Of a stretch of 64,000 bases of DNA, positions 8,715-17,365 are shown in pieces. Positions within the stretch are counted from its first letter, which is position 1. Each line of letters starts with the position of its first letter. Source of the DNA: Anaerostipes caccae L1-92. GTDB taxonomy: Bacteria > Bacillota > Clostridia > Lachnospirales > Lachnospiraceae. The translations under genes were made by a program, and so were the position numbers. The notes below the pieces were generated by a model, which was given only the letters and a program-made list of their open reading frames with translations, was not told where the DNA came from and made no database searches. The stretch covers positions 1,139,001-1,203,000 of the forward strand of contig NZ_AP023027.1 of the NCBI RefSeq assembly GCF_014467075.1, given 5' to 3'.

Positions 8715-9884
8715 ATGCTGGCAGTGATATTGGCGCCGTTTTATCTGGCGCTGAATTATTATTTATATAAGAGGAGCCTTAGCTGGCTTACCGTATGTAT
8801 TCATATGATCCATCCGGAAAAGATTCGTTTCTGTTACAGAATTCTATACTGGATCACGGGTTTTTCCCTTTTGATCGCTTTTGTACTGCCCCAGTCACGG
8901 ATTCAGAGGATTTTTAAAATACTGAGCAATTACTGGATCGGTATTTTTTTCTGTGCACTTTTTCTGGCAGCGGCCGGTGATCTGATCGGACTTTTTATCC
9001 CAAGGAAAGACCAGAGTATATTGGCGGCGGCAGGAGTGATGATTCTGGCGGCGGTCATGATTTTTACGGTTTACGGCAGCATCCATGCCAGACATGTTGC
9101 TACTACCGATTATGAAGTGACGGCAGATAAAGCCTGTGCAGGCAGAAAGGAGCTTAAAGTCGCCTTAGCTGCAGATCTGCATCTAGGTTATAACAGCGGA
9201 CTTTCTCAGGTGAAAAAGATGGTAAAACAGATCAATCGGGGGAAGCCTGATCTGGTCTGTATTGCAGGAGACATTTTTGACAATGAATTCAGGGCGGTAA
9301 AAGATCCGGAAAAAATAGAGAAGGAGCTTAGGAAAATACAGAGTACTTACGGCACATATGCGTGCTGGGGAAATCATGATATAGGCGAAAAAATCCTCGG
9401 AGGCTTTACATTCGGCACAAAAAAGGACCCTGACAATGACAGGGAAATGGAAGAGTTTTTGTCCCGATCGGGGATCAGGCTTTTGGACGACAAGACAGTC
9501 CTGATTGGCGGATCGTTTTATCTGGCGGGCAGGAAAGATCCGTCCAAGGCGGGGAAGATGGGAGAACAGCGCAGAAATGCAGAAGATCTCTTAAAAGATT
9601 GTGACCTGACAAAACCGGTTATCGTCATGGATCATGAGCCGAAGGAGCTGAAACAGCTGTCGGAGGCTGGCGCCGATCTGGACCTGTCCGGACATACCCA
9701 CGACGGGCAGATATTTCCGGGAAATCTTGTGACCGGCATGATGTGGGAAAACTCTTGTGGTTATAAGAAGATCGGAAACATGAATTCTGTCGTCACCTCA
9801 GGCGCAGGAGTGTGGGGGCCTCCTCTGAGGGTGGGGACGAAATCAGAAGTCTGTCAGATCACTGTCCGGTTTTCCGGGAAATAA
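8715..9884 (+). CDS. Membrane-bound metallophosphoesterase
   Basis: 389-aa protein with about four membrane helices in residues 1-125 and a calcineurin-like phosphoesterase domain after that: AADLHLGY (Asp154, His156), AGDIFDN, WGNHD and SGHTHDGQ supply the full dimetal site. It resembles YkuE/YaeI proteins, for which lipid or peptidoglycan-linked phosphoesters have been suggested. It is the last gene of the nfo operon. Its 3' end overlaps the convergent glycosylase gene by 42 bp, without a separate terminator. Confidence 0.87.
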   Translation: MLAVILAPFYLALNYYLYKRSLSWLTVCIHMIHPEKIRFCYRILYWITGFSLLIAFVLPQSRIQRIFKILSNYWIGIFFCALFLAAAGDLIGLFIPRKDQSILAAAGVMILAAVMIFTVYGSIHARHVATTDYEVTADKACAGRKELKVALAADLHLGYNSGLSQVKKMVKQINRGKPDLVCIAGDIFDNEFRAVKDPEKIEKELRKIQSTYGTYACWGNHDIGEKILGGFTFGTKKDPDNDREMEEFLSRSGIRLLDDKTVLIGGSFYLAGRKDPSKAGKMGEQRRNAEDLLKDCDLTKPVIVMDHEPKELKQLSEAGADLDLSGHTHDGQIFPGNLVTGMMWENSCGYKKIGNMNSVVTSGAGVWGPPLRVGTKSEVCQITVRFSGK

Positions 9885-10370
9885 ACCTTTCCGGATGGCG
9901 GGGCCCCAGACGCCCACGAGACGTTCCAGTGTCCATGCCGCATTGGCCGGACTCGTAGATGGAAGTTTGACGGCGGATCTTCCCAGAGAAGGTTCGATAT
10001 GTTTACAGAATAATTTGTGGGAAGTTCCCCCGTTGGTGTAAATGCTGCGGATCGGTGCAAGGGAGAGCAGATTGGTCAGGTCGTTGGGGGTCACGTTTCG
10101 GATCGAACTGTCGCTGGAACCCTGGATATCGCAGGATGCGATTACGTCCCAGACCGCTATGTGATTGGACAGGAGAAAGATGGTTTTCTCCTCTACGGTG
10201 GCGGGAACAGACTGGGAGAGGGAAGCAGCCAGCACCTTCCAGAAGCGGTTTTGAGGATGATGGTAGAAAAACTGTCCTTCTCTGGATTTTACAGAGGGGA
10301 AGCTTCCCAGGATCAGGATTCTGGATTTGTCGTTAAAAACTGGTTTAATTTCATGTATCATGTGTTCCAT
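9843..10370 (-). CDS. DNA-deoxyinosine glycosylase (uracil-DNA glycosylase superfamily)
   Basis: 175-aa member of the UDG superfamily: RILILGSFPS followed by GQFFYHHPQNRFW, then NHIAVWDV and a C-terminal PSTSPANA. That set of motifs is typical of the family annotated as DNA-deoxyinosine glycosylase (hypoxanthine removal after adenine deamination). It converges on the phosphoesterase gene and overlaps it by 42 bp. AAAGGAAA upstream of 10370 supports the start. With nfo upstream, this gives two base-excision-repair genes in 6 kb. Confidence 0.85.
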   Translation of the reverse strand: MEHMIHEIKPVFNDKSRILILGSFPSVKSREGQFFYHHPQNRFWKVLAASLSQSVPATVEEKTIFLLSNHIAVWDVIASCDIQGSSDSSIRNVTPNDLTNLLSLAPIRSIYTNGGTSHKLFCKHIEPSLGRSAVKLPSTSPANAAWTLERLVGVWGPAIRKGLFPGKPDSDLTDF

Positions 10371-10502
10371 CGGCGAGTTTCCTTTCTGGTTTTCTTTATT
10401 TCTAATGGTAATGGATTTTTTTTACGGATTCAAGGTAAGATTTTCTTGCCTTGCAAAACAAGGTGTGTTAATATCTTAACGTATGTATAGATACTATATA
10501 CA

Positions 10503-10590
10503 CTCTGGAGAGTCTCAAAGAAAGAGCGCCGAAGGTGTACGGCAGCGCAGGCTGTTTATCTCTCAGGCAAAAGGACAGAGCAGACATAAA
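10503..10590 (+). promoter_or_regulatory. Glycine riboswitch (single aptamer)
   Basis: The conserved glycine aptamer core is clear: P1 strand CTCTG (10503-10507) pairs with CAGAG (10576-10580), GAGAG (10508-10512) pairs with CTCTC (10560-10564), and the invariant segments GCGCCGAAGG and TCAGGCAAAAGGACAGAG are present. A second aptamer with the same core is not found between here and the symporter start, so this looks like a singlet rather than the usual tandem. It lies 144 bp upstream of an AgcS-type symporter, a standard target. Confidence 0.92.
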
Positions 10591-10636
10591 CATGGGGCAC
10601 GTTTTCGGTGTACTGTATATTTGCTTACTCTTTCTT

Positions 10637-10664
10637 AGTCAAACTTTGGGTTTGGCTTTTTTTA
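10637..10664 (+). terminator. Intrinsic terminator of the glycine riboswitch expression platform
   Basis: GTCAAAC and GTTTGGC form a 7-bp stem (one G-U pair) around TTTGG, followed by T7. It lies between the aptamer and the symporter start, as expected for transcriptional control. Confidence 0.75.
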
Positions 10665-10733
10665 TTCCATACAAAGAGTTCTCCATGAATTTTTAATAAA
10701 AAGAATACAGGAAACCAAAGAGGAGAAGGAAAC

Positions 10734-12146
10734 ATGCTGACACAATTGAACAATTTTATTATCTGGCTTGACGATGTAGTTTGGGGGATACCGCTGATCG
10801 TCCTTATTTTATCTGTGGGAATTTATCTCACTGTGCGTTTGGGGCTTCTGCAGATCAGACATCTTCCCAGGGCGTTAAAATATATGGTGAAAAATGAGGA
10901 GGGAGGCTCCGGGGAAGTCACCAGTTTTGGTGCTCTCTGTACGGCCCTTTCTGCAACGATCGGTACCGGAAATATCGTTGGAGTAGCGACGGCGCTTTGT
11001 GCCGGGGGACCGGGAGCTTTGTTCTGGATGATCCTGGCGGCATTTTTCGGTATGGCCACCAAATATGCGGAAGGCCTTTTGGCGATCAAGTACCGGACCA
11101 TCGATGAGAAGGGACACGTGCTCGGCGGGCCGTTCTATTACATAGAAAATGGTATGGGGCGCAAATGGAGGCCGCTGGCTAAGATTTTTGCTTTTTTCGG
11201 AGCGGGCGTCGGTCTGTTCGGAATCGGAACATTTACACAGGTGAACGGGATTTCCGGGGCAGTCAAGAACTTTTTTGATCCGAACAACGCTCATATGATC
11301 TCCTTGTTTGGAAAAGATTATTCCTATATGGTGCTTGTTGCCAGCGTGATCATCACGGTCTGCGTTGCGGCGGTAGTTCTCGGGGGAATCAAGAGAATTG
11401 CTGCTGTTTCCCAGGTCGTCGTACCGTTTATGGCAGTGGCCTACGTTCTTGCTGCACTGAGTATTATCATTTTTAATATACAGGAAGTACCTGCGGCGAT
11501 CGCGCTTGTAGTAAAAAGTGCATTTGGTGTCAAGGCAATGGCGGGAGGAGCGCTCGGAACGATGCTGGCTGCGATGCAGTCGGGAATCGCCAGAGGTATC
11601 TTTTCCAATGAGGCGGGGCTTGGAAGTGCGCCGATCGCGGCGGCTGCTGCCCAGACAAAAGAGCCGGTGCGCCAGGGACTTGTATCCATGACAGGTACCT
11701 TTATCGATACCATTGTGATCTGTACCATGACCGGGCTCAGCATTGTCATCTCCGGTACATGGAATGTAGGGCTTGAGGGTGTGGAAGTTACTACAAAAGC
11801 GTTCCAGATGGGAATGCCGTTTCCGCCGGTCGTTCCGTCCTTTATCCTGATGCTCTGTCTGGTGTTTTTTGCATTTACTACAATTCTCGGGTGGAATTAT
11901 TACGGGGAACGGTGCCTGGAATACCTTACAAACGGCAGAATGAAGATCGTGATGGGATACCGGTACCTGTATATTCTGGCTGTGTTTATCGGACCGTTTA
12001 TGACGGTGGAAGCAGTATGGAAGATCGCAGATATCTTTAATGCCCTTATGGCGCTTCCGAACCTTATTGCTCTGGCAGCATTGAGTCCGGTTGTGATCGC
12101 AGAGACAAAAGCCTATTTTAACAAATTAAAATCAGATAAAGAATAA
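10734..12146 (+). CDS. Na+/alanine-glycine symporter (AgcS family)
   Basis: 470-aa integral membrane protein of the sodium:alanine/glycine symporter family with about 11 helices. Typical segments are GDGEV-like GSGEVTSFGALCTALSATIG near residue 57, GNIVGVATA, and SGIARGIFSNEAGLGSAPIAAAAAQT. The glycine riboswitch upstream indicates that glycine is sensed and is a likely cargo. AGGAGAAGGAAAC precedes the ATG. It forms a single-gene unit closed by a terminator. Confidence 0.93.
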   Translation: MLTQLNNFIIWLDDVVWGIPLIVLILSVGIYLTVRLGLLQIRHLPRALKYMVKNEEGGSGEVTSFGALCTALSATIGTGNIVGVATALCAGGPGALFWMILAAFFGMATKYAEGLLAIKYRTIDEKGHVLGGPFYYIENGMGRKWRPLAKIFAFFGAGVGLFGIGTFTQVNGISGAVKNFFDPNNAHMISLFGKDYSYMVLVASVIITVCVAAVVLGGIKRIAAVSQVVVPFMAVAYVLAALSIIIFNIQEVPAAIALVVKSAFGVKAMAGGALGTMLAAMQSGIARGIFSNEAGLGSAPIAAAAAQTKEPVRQGLVSMTGTFIDTIVICTMTGLSIVISGTWNVGLEGVEVTTKAFQMGMPFPPVVPSFILMLCLVFFAFTTILGWNYYGERCLEYLTNGRMKIVMGYRYLYILAVFIGPFMTVEAVWKIADIFNALMALPNLIALAALSPVVIAETKAYFNKLKSDKE

Positions 12147-12154
12147 AGAGCTGT

Positions 12155-12195
12155 AAAAAGATATCTTCGCATAAATATTGAAGATATCTTTTTTT
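12155..12195 (+). terminator. Rho-independent terminator after the AgcS symporter
   Basis: AAAGATATCTTC and GAAGATATCTTT form a 12-bp perfect stem with an 11-base loop, followed by a T tract. Confidence 0.88.
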
Positions 12196-12211
12196 GTGGA
12201 CGGACGAATTG

Positions 12212-12240
12212 TTGTCAAAGCATAAATTACTGGGTACAAT
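12212..12240 (+). promoter_or_regulatory. Promoter of the SF2 helicase gene
   Basis: TTGTCA (12212-12217), a 17-bp spacer and TACAAT (12235-12240), 65 bp before the helicase start. Confidence 0.6.
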
Positions 12241-12305
12241 AAACTTGACGGTAAAAAACAGACAGATGTTGTGAGACACGGCCGGATGTTTCAGAAAGGT
12301 GAAAA

Positions 12306-15005
12306 ATGAATTCTTATGATCATATTTTAAAATTCAAAGGAGCATGGCGCCCTTATCAAGAAAGGATTTTAGACCGTGCAGATACTTATTTGAAGGACGG
12401 GAAAATACATATTGTAGCACCGCCTGGCTCTGGTAAGACCACCCTTGGAATTGAGCTGATCCGGCGTCTGGGCAGGCCGTGTCTCATCCTGTCTCCTTCT
12501 GCAGTAATCCGGCAGCAATGGCTGGAACGTGTAAAAGAGGCTTTTATCCAAAAAGACGATCAAAGTCTGCTTTCAGATGACATACACGCACCGGCTCTGA
12601 TAACGTCTGTCACATATCAGGCACTCCATTTCGGAATGGAACAAATTAACGGGCCGAAGTCCGTTTTTGAAGCGGAACAGGAGGACTCTAAAGTATTTAA
12701 TCTTATAAATGCTGTCAAAGCAGCAGAAATCGGGACCATCTGTCTTGATGAGTGTCATCATCTCCGCAGCGAGTGGTGGAAATCATTAGAAAAATTTATG
12801 ATGAAGATGGAAAATGTTTGTGTCGTTTCCCTGACGGCTACACCGCCTTATGATTCTACATCGGCTCAGTGGGAGCGGTATATTGGACTTTGCGGGGAGA
12901 TTGATGAGGAGATCATTGTGCCGGAGCTGGTGCAGGACCACAGCCTGTGCCCGCATCAGGATTATGTGTATTTTAATTACCCGACAGAGGATGAAAAAGC
13001 CCAGATAGATGCATTTCGCGGGGAGGTCCGCAAGGTGTTTCAGGAAATGACTGCAGATGAAAGTTTTGCGGCTGTTGCTGCCTCGCGAAAGGGGATTATG
13101 GATCCGGATCAGTCTGCAGATGAACTGCTGGAAAAACCTGCGTATCTTGTCTCGGTCCTGACATTTCTGGAGGCTAAGGGAATTCCTTATCCAAAAAAAT
13201 GGCTTAAGGTATTGGGAATAAAGCGTCTGCCGGAGTTTGATATCTCAAGGCTGGAACAGCTGCTTCAGGGAATTTTGTTCGATGACACTGGCAGCTATGA
13301 TGCAGATGCCGGTTACATCAGCGGTTTAATCCAGAGTTTAAAGCGCAGAAAATGTATAGAGCGCAGAAGAGTATCGCTGTGTGCCAATGAATCTATAGAA
13401 AAACTGCTGACTAACAGCAGGGGAAAGCTGAAAAGTATCAGGGAGATTGCAGCGGCTGAATATGAATCTATGGGAAAAGGGCTGAATCTTTTGATCCTGA
13501 CGGATTATATCAGGAGAGAATATGAGAAGGCTGTAGGAGATCCAGACCGTCCAGCTGATAAAATAGGGGCAGTACCGCTGTTCGAGATGCTGCGCAGAGA
13601 ATTGGAAGCAGAGATAAGACTCGGAGTTGTATGCGGAGAACTGATGATTCTGCCGTCTGAAGCATCAGAGTTTTTAACGGATACGGCAAAGAGAATTCTG
13701 GGAGACAGCAGCAAGTTGCAGCTTGAGGAGATGAAGAACAGATCAGGGACGGCTTTGGGATATGCAAAAGTTACTGTCCGCGGGAAAAAACAGAATATGG
13801 TCCGGATTGCAACCGAGGCTTTTGAAGCCGGCTATGTACAGATTTTGATCGGGACAAAGTCACTTTTAGGAGAGGGATGGGATTCTCCTTGTATTAACTC
13901 TTTGATTCTGGCAAGCTTTGTCGGTTCCTTTGTACTGAGCAACCAGATGAGAGGGAGGGCTGTCAGGATTATGCCAGGAAATCCGGAAAAGACAAGTAAC
14001 ATCTGGCATTTGGTGTGCCTTGATACTACCAACAGACAGACCAGAGTCAGCCGGCTGATGGGAACGGGGGAGGCAGAATTGTCCGATGATTTTGCCATGC
14101 TGTCCAGGAGGATGAAAGGAATTTTAGGCATCAGTTATACAGAAGATATCATTGAAAACGGCATGGAACGACTTGATCTCGCCGAAAATCACTATACAGA
14201 AAAAGAAGTGAAAAGAATCAATGAAGAGATGAAAAAAAGAGCCAAAGACAGAGAAGGTCTGCAAAAGAAGTGGGAACGGGCCGCCGTTGTCTTCGATAAA
14301 ATGGAAATTACCGACGAATGTGTGATGGACAAATCAGTTTTGAAGCCGGGGGCTGGTTTTTTTAATCTGATCGGTTTTGAGCTGCTTGCGGTGATTATTC
14401 AAACATGCAATCTTATTCTATACACTGGAGCGTTCAGCACAGAGGGGCTGGTTCCGCTTTTGTTCTCGGCAGCAGCTACGAGTTTATTTGTACTGCTGAC
14501 GATCCGCTGCGGCACAGGAATTGTCAGGCTGCTGACACCTCTGAAACGGTTAAATGCGATTGGGACAGGGATCAGATCAGCATTGATTCAAAAGGGTCAA
14601 ATCTCTTCTGATACCAAAGTTGTGACAGAAGAAAAGGGATTATTTTATTTTGTTTATCTGAGGGGAGGGACAGTGAGGGAAAAGGATCTATTTTCTGCAT
14701 GTGTAGACGAGTTTTTGGGAGAGATTGATAATCAGAGATATCTCCTGTATGAAAAAAGGAGCTGGAACAAGATGCAGAGTTATTTCAGTGTTCCGGGCAT
14801 CTTTGCGAAGACCAGACAAGATGCCGGGGCCTTTGCACAAGCTATGAGAAAAAGCATAGGAAATTACAAATTAGTCTATACAAGAAATGAAGAAGGGCGA
14901 AAGATTCTTTTAAAAGGGAGAAGACATGCATACGCAAATCAGGCAAACAATGCGGAAGCCAGGCTCTGCGGGCGCAAAAAGAAAGTAAAAGGAGCACTGG
15001 AATAA
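12306..15005 (+). CDS. Membrane-anchored DECH-box SF2 helicase, unknown role
   Basis: 899-aa protein. Residues 1-610 form a superfamily 2 helicase/translocase: WRPYQ (14-18), Walker A APPGSGKTT (38-46), motif II DECHH (148-152), motif III SLTATPP (175-181), motif V IGTKSLLGEGWDSP (about 515-528) and motif VI NQMRGRAVR (546-554). A helical insert of roughly 250 residues separates the two RecA-like halves. After a charged coiled stretch (610-670) there are two strong hydrophobic segments (about 685-707 and 714-733), then a 165-residue soluble tail rich in Lys/Arg at the very end. Helicases with built-in membrane helices are rare. It is transcribed alone from its own promoter; no nuclease, methylase or defence partner adjoins it. 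The function is not recognised. Confidence 0.85.
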   Translation: MNSYDHILKFKGAWRPYQERILDRADTYLKDGKIHIVAPPGSGKTTLGIELIRRLGRPCLILSPSAVIRQQWLERVKEAFIQKDDQSLLSDDIHAPALITSVTYQALHFGMEQINGPKSVFEAEQEDSKVFNLINAVKAAEIGTICLDECHHLRSEWWKSLEKFMMKMENVCVVSLTATPPYDSTSAQWERYIGLCGEIDEEIIVPELVQDHSLCPHQDYVYFNYPTEDEKAQIDAFRGEVRKVFQEMTADESFAAVAASRKGIMDPDQSADELLEKPAYLVSVLTFLEAKGIPYPKKWLKVLGIKRLPEFDISRLEQLLQGILFDDTGSYDADAGYISGLIQSLKRRKCIERRRVSLCANESIEKLLTNSRGKLKSIREIAAAEYESMGKGLNLLILTDYIRREYEKAVGDPDRPADKIGAVPLFEMLRRELEAEIRLGVVCGELMILPSEASEFLTDTAKRILGDSSKLQLEEMKNRSGTALGYAKVTVRGKKQNMVRIATEAFEAGYVQILIGTKSLLGEGWDSPCINSLILASFVGSFVLSNQMRGRAVRIMPGNPEKTSNIWHLVCLDTTNRQTRVSRLMGTGEAELSDDFAMLSRRMKGILGISYTEDIIENGMERLDLAENHYTEKEVKRINEEMKKRAKDREGLQKKWERAAVVFDKMEITDECVMDKSVLKPGAGFFNLIGFELLAVIIQTCNLILYTGAFSTEGLVPLLFSAAATSLFVLLTIRCGTGIVRLLTPLKRLNAIGTGIRSALIQKGQISSDTKVVTEEKGLFYFVYLRGGTVREKDLFSACVDEFLGEIDNQRYLLYEKRSWNKMQSYFSVPGIFAKTRQDAGAFAQAMRKSIGNYKLVYTRNEEGRKILLKGRRHAYANQANNAEARLCGRKKKVKGALE

Positions 15006-15152
15006 TTGACGTTTCTAACACTTATAACAAACTGGCACTGTTAAATATATAAAAACTGGATGTTTTGATAATGCCAATGCGCTGTATAATAAGTCTTAAG
15101 TTTTTAATGCCGGCATAAAAACAAAGACTAACATATTATGGAGGACACAGTC

Positions 15153-16028
15153 ATGGAAAATGAGCGTTACCAGTTAAATAAACAGTTGGCACAGATGTTA
15201 AAAGGGGGAGTCATTATGGATGTGACGACTCCGGATCAGGCGAAAACGGCAGAGGAGGCCGGGGCCTGTGCAGTCATGGCATTGGAAAGGATTCCGGCAG
15301 ACATCCGCGCAGCCGGAGGCGTGTCCAGAATGAGTGATCCGAAAATGATCAGAGAAATCCAGGAGGCAGTATCCATCCCGGTGATGGCGAAGGTAAGAAT
15401 CGGGCATTTCGCGGAGGCACAGATACTGGAGGCGGTTGAGATCGATTACATAGATGAGAGCGAAGTGCTCTCGCCCGCCGACGATGTTTACCACATCGAT
15501 AAAACAAAATTTAAAGTTCCGTTTGTCTGCGGGGCAAAAGATCTCGGCGAGGCACTTCGGAGGATCAGCGAAGGAGCCGCTATGATACGGACTAAAGGAG
15601 AGCCAGGCACTGGAGATGTTGTTCAGGCCGTGAGGCATATGAGGATGCTGAACCGGGATATCAGACGGATTGCATCTATGGCGGAAGATGAGCTGTTTGA
15701 CGAGGCAAAAAAACTCGGTGTACCTTATGAACTGGTGCTGAAAGTCCACGAAGACGGCAGGCTTCCCGTAGTTAATTTCGCAGCTGGCGGAGTGGCGACT
15801 CCGGCGGATGCGGCTCTGATGATGCAGCTTGGGGCGGAAGGAGTTTTCGTTGGCTCCGGTATCTTTAAATCGGGTGATCCAAAAAAGCGTGCACGGTCCA
15901 TTGTAAAAGCTGTTACAAATTTCCGCGATCCGAAGATACTTGCTGAATTGTCCACAGACCTGGGAGGAGCCATGGTGGGGATCAATGAAGACGAGATTCA
16001 GCTTTTGATGGCAGAAAGAGGACAGTGA
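15153..16028 (+). CDS. pdxS: Pyridoxal 5'-phosphate synthase subunit PdxS
   Basis: Lyase subunit of the DXP-independent PLP synthase; it condenses ribose 5-phosphate, glyceraldehyde 3-phosphate and ammonia from PdxT. Recognisable family segments are [20 protein letters not shown], the Schiff-base lysine region [33 protein letters not shown] and [17 protein letters not shown]. The in-frame ATG at 15138 is rejected because GGAGG (15140-15144) overlaps it and sits 8 bp before the ATG at 15153. The stop overlaps the pdxT start. PLP is needed by the cysteine desulfurase encoded 7 kb upstream and by many other enzymes. Confidence 0.96.
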   Translation: MENERYQLNKQLAQMLKGGVIMDVTTPDQAKTAEEAGACAVMALERIPADIRAAGGVSRMSDPKMIREIQEAVSIPVMAKVRIGHFAEAQILEAVEIDYIDESEVLSPADDVYHIDKTKFKVPFVCGAKDLGEALRRISEGAAMIRTKGEPGTGDVVQAVRHMRMLNRDIRRIASMAEDELFDEAKKLGVPYELVLKVHEDGRLPVVNFAAGGVATPADAALMMQLGAEGVFVGSGIFKSGDPKKRARSIVKAVTNFRDPKILAELSTDLGGAMVGINEDEIQLLMAERGQ

Positions 16029-16594
16029 TGAGGGTCGGGGTGCTTGCTCTTCAGGGAGCATTTGCAGAACACCGCAGGAAGGTAGAAAACTTAGGAGCCC
16101 AAAGCTTTGAAATCCGCGGGAAAAAAGATTTGGACCGTCAGATGGACGGGGTGATTCTTCCGGGCGGAGAAAGTACGGTCATAGGAAAGCTTCTGCGGGA
16201 TCTTGAGATGGCCGGGAAGTTAAGAACTATGATCCTAAACGGGCTTCCGGCTTTTGGAACCTGTGCGGGCCTGATCCTGATGGCTCAAAGAATAAAAGGG
16301 GAGAGCGCTTATCTTGCGACAATGGATATCACGGCCAGGAGAAATGCCTACGGCCGCCAGCTGGGAAGCTTTTGGACAGAAGAATCGTTTGGAGAAGAAG
16401 GAAAAATTCCTATGACATTTATCCGCGCACCTTATATTGATGAAGCGGGAAACAAAGTCATGGTTTTGGCGTCAACAGGAGGGAAGATTACAGCTGCCAG
16501 ACAGGACAATCAGCTGGTGACGGCTTTTCATCCCGAACTGGATGACGACGATACCGTCCACCGGTATTTCCTCGATATGATAAAAGAAGCTTAG
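16028..16594 (+). CDS. pdxT: Pyridoxal 5'-phosphate synthase glutaminase subunit PdxT
   Basis: Class I glutamine amidotransferase that supplies ammonia to PdxS. LALQGAFAEH at the start, LPGGEST (about 44-50), the nucleophile in GTCAGL (Cys79) and the His/Glu pair in HPE (168-170) complete the triad. The ATG at 16028 overlaps the pdxS stop (TGATG), which fixes the start and indicates translational coupling. Confidence 0.96.
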   Translation: MRVGVLALQGAFAEHRRKVENLGAQSFEIRGKKDLDRQMDGVILPGGESTVIGKLLRDLEMAGKLRTMILNGLPAFGTCAGLILMAQRIKGESAYLATMDITARRNAYGRQLGSFWTEESFGEEGKIPMTFIRAPYIDEAGNKVMVLASTGGKITAARQDNQLVTAFHPELDDDDTVHRYFLDMIKEA

Positions 16595-16700
16595 CAGTCG
16601 ACAAGCAGGCTCTGCTGCATTATAATCAGTTTAAAAGCCCTCAGAGAAGAAACAGGAAGCGGCTTGTATCGTTGGTTTTAGGCAGAAAGAGGAGGAAGAA

Positions 16701-17276
16701 ATGAAAACACTGATACTGGCATCCGCGTCTCCCAGGCGCAGGGAGATACTGAAGCAGGTAGGAATCGATTTCACGGTGATTCCGAGCACGAAAGAGGAAG
16801 TGATTACAAAACAGGAGCCGAAAGACGCGGTGATGGAGCTGGCTCTTCAAAAAGCGGAAGATGTAGCGGGCCGTGCTGACGGAGACTGTATGGTCATAGG
16901 CGCTGATACCGTAGTCGCCATGGAAGGCAGTATACTCGGAAAGCCTGAGGATAAGGATGATGCTGCCCGGATGCTTCGCATGCTCAGCGGAAGCAGACAT
17001 CAGGTGTATACAGGTGTTGCGTGCATCTGCGGGGAAAAGAAGCATGTTTTTTATGAAGAGACATCCGTTTTTTTCTATCCGGTCTCAGAAGATGAGATCA
17101 GATGCTATATCGAGACGGGAGAACCGATGGATAAGGCCGGAGCGTATGGGATTCAGGGCAGAGCGGCCCGCTTCATACGGGGAATTGAAGGAGACTATTA
17201 CAATGTAGTAGGATTTCCTGTAGCCAGATTTCTTCAGGTATTAAAAAAATGGGATGAGCAAAGCAGCCGGATATAA
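16701..17276 (+). CDS. maf: Maf-family nucleotide pyrophosphatase
   Basis: 191-aa Maf protein, a house-cleaning nucleoside triphosphate pyrophosphatase for dTTP/UTP-type or modified nucleotides. LASASPRRREIL at residues 6-17, the catalytic Asp in GADTVVAMEG and GKPEDKDDAARML are diagnostic; YGIQGRAARFI closes the family pattern. AAAGAGGAGGAAGAA gives the ribosome site. It is 106 bp behind pdxT with no terminator between, so it may be co-transcribed. Confidence 0.93.
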   Translation: MKTLILASASPRRREILKQVGIDFTVIPSTKEEVITKQEPKDAVMELALQKAEDVAGRADGDCMVIGADTVVAMEGSILGKPEDKDDAARMLRMLSGSRHQVYTGVACICGEKKHVFYEETSVFFYPVSEDEIRCYIETGEPMDKAGAYGIQGRAARFIRGIEGDYYNVVGFPVARFLQVLKKWDEQSSRI

Positions 17277-17297
17277 AGTCCGGCTGTTGTTTTTTTT
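17264..17297 (+). terminator. Terminator overlapping the maf stop codon
   Basis: CAGCCGGA and TCCGGCTG make an 8-bp perfect stem around the maf TAA, followed by a T-rich tract of about ten bases. Confidence 0.85.
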
Positions 17298-17365
17298 GAT
17301 GTTTACGGATAAATATGGTATTCTAGTAGAAGATGCTAAAGACAGGTTTATCAGGGGGAAGTCTT

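Noticed and set aside
10590-10733. Second aptamer of a tandem glycine riboswitch
   Set aside because: The diagnostic GCCGAAGG and CAGGCAAAAGGACAGA segments do not recur before the symporter start.
15065-15090. Promoter for pdxS (TTGATA ... TATAAT)
   Set aside because: The -10 is good, but the spacer is only 14 bp and no better -35 is visible, so it is not listed as a feature.
15198-16061. Open frame of 287 codons on the minus strand over pdxS
   Set aside because: It lies entirely antisense to the clearly coding pdxS/pdxT start, has no ribosome site, and its composition (many Cys, His, Phe) is typical of a shadow frame.
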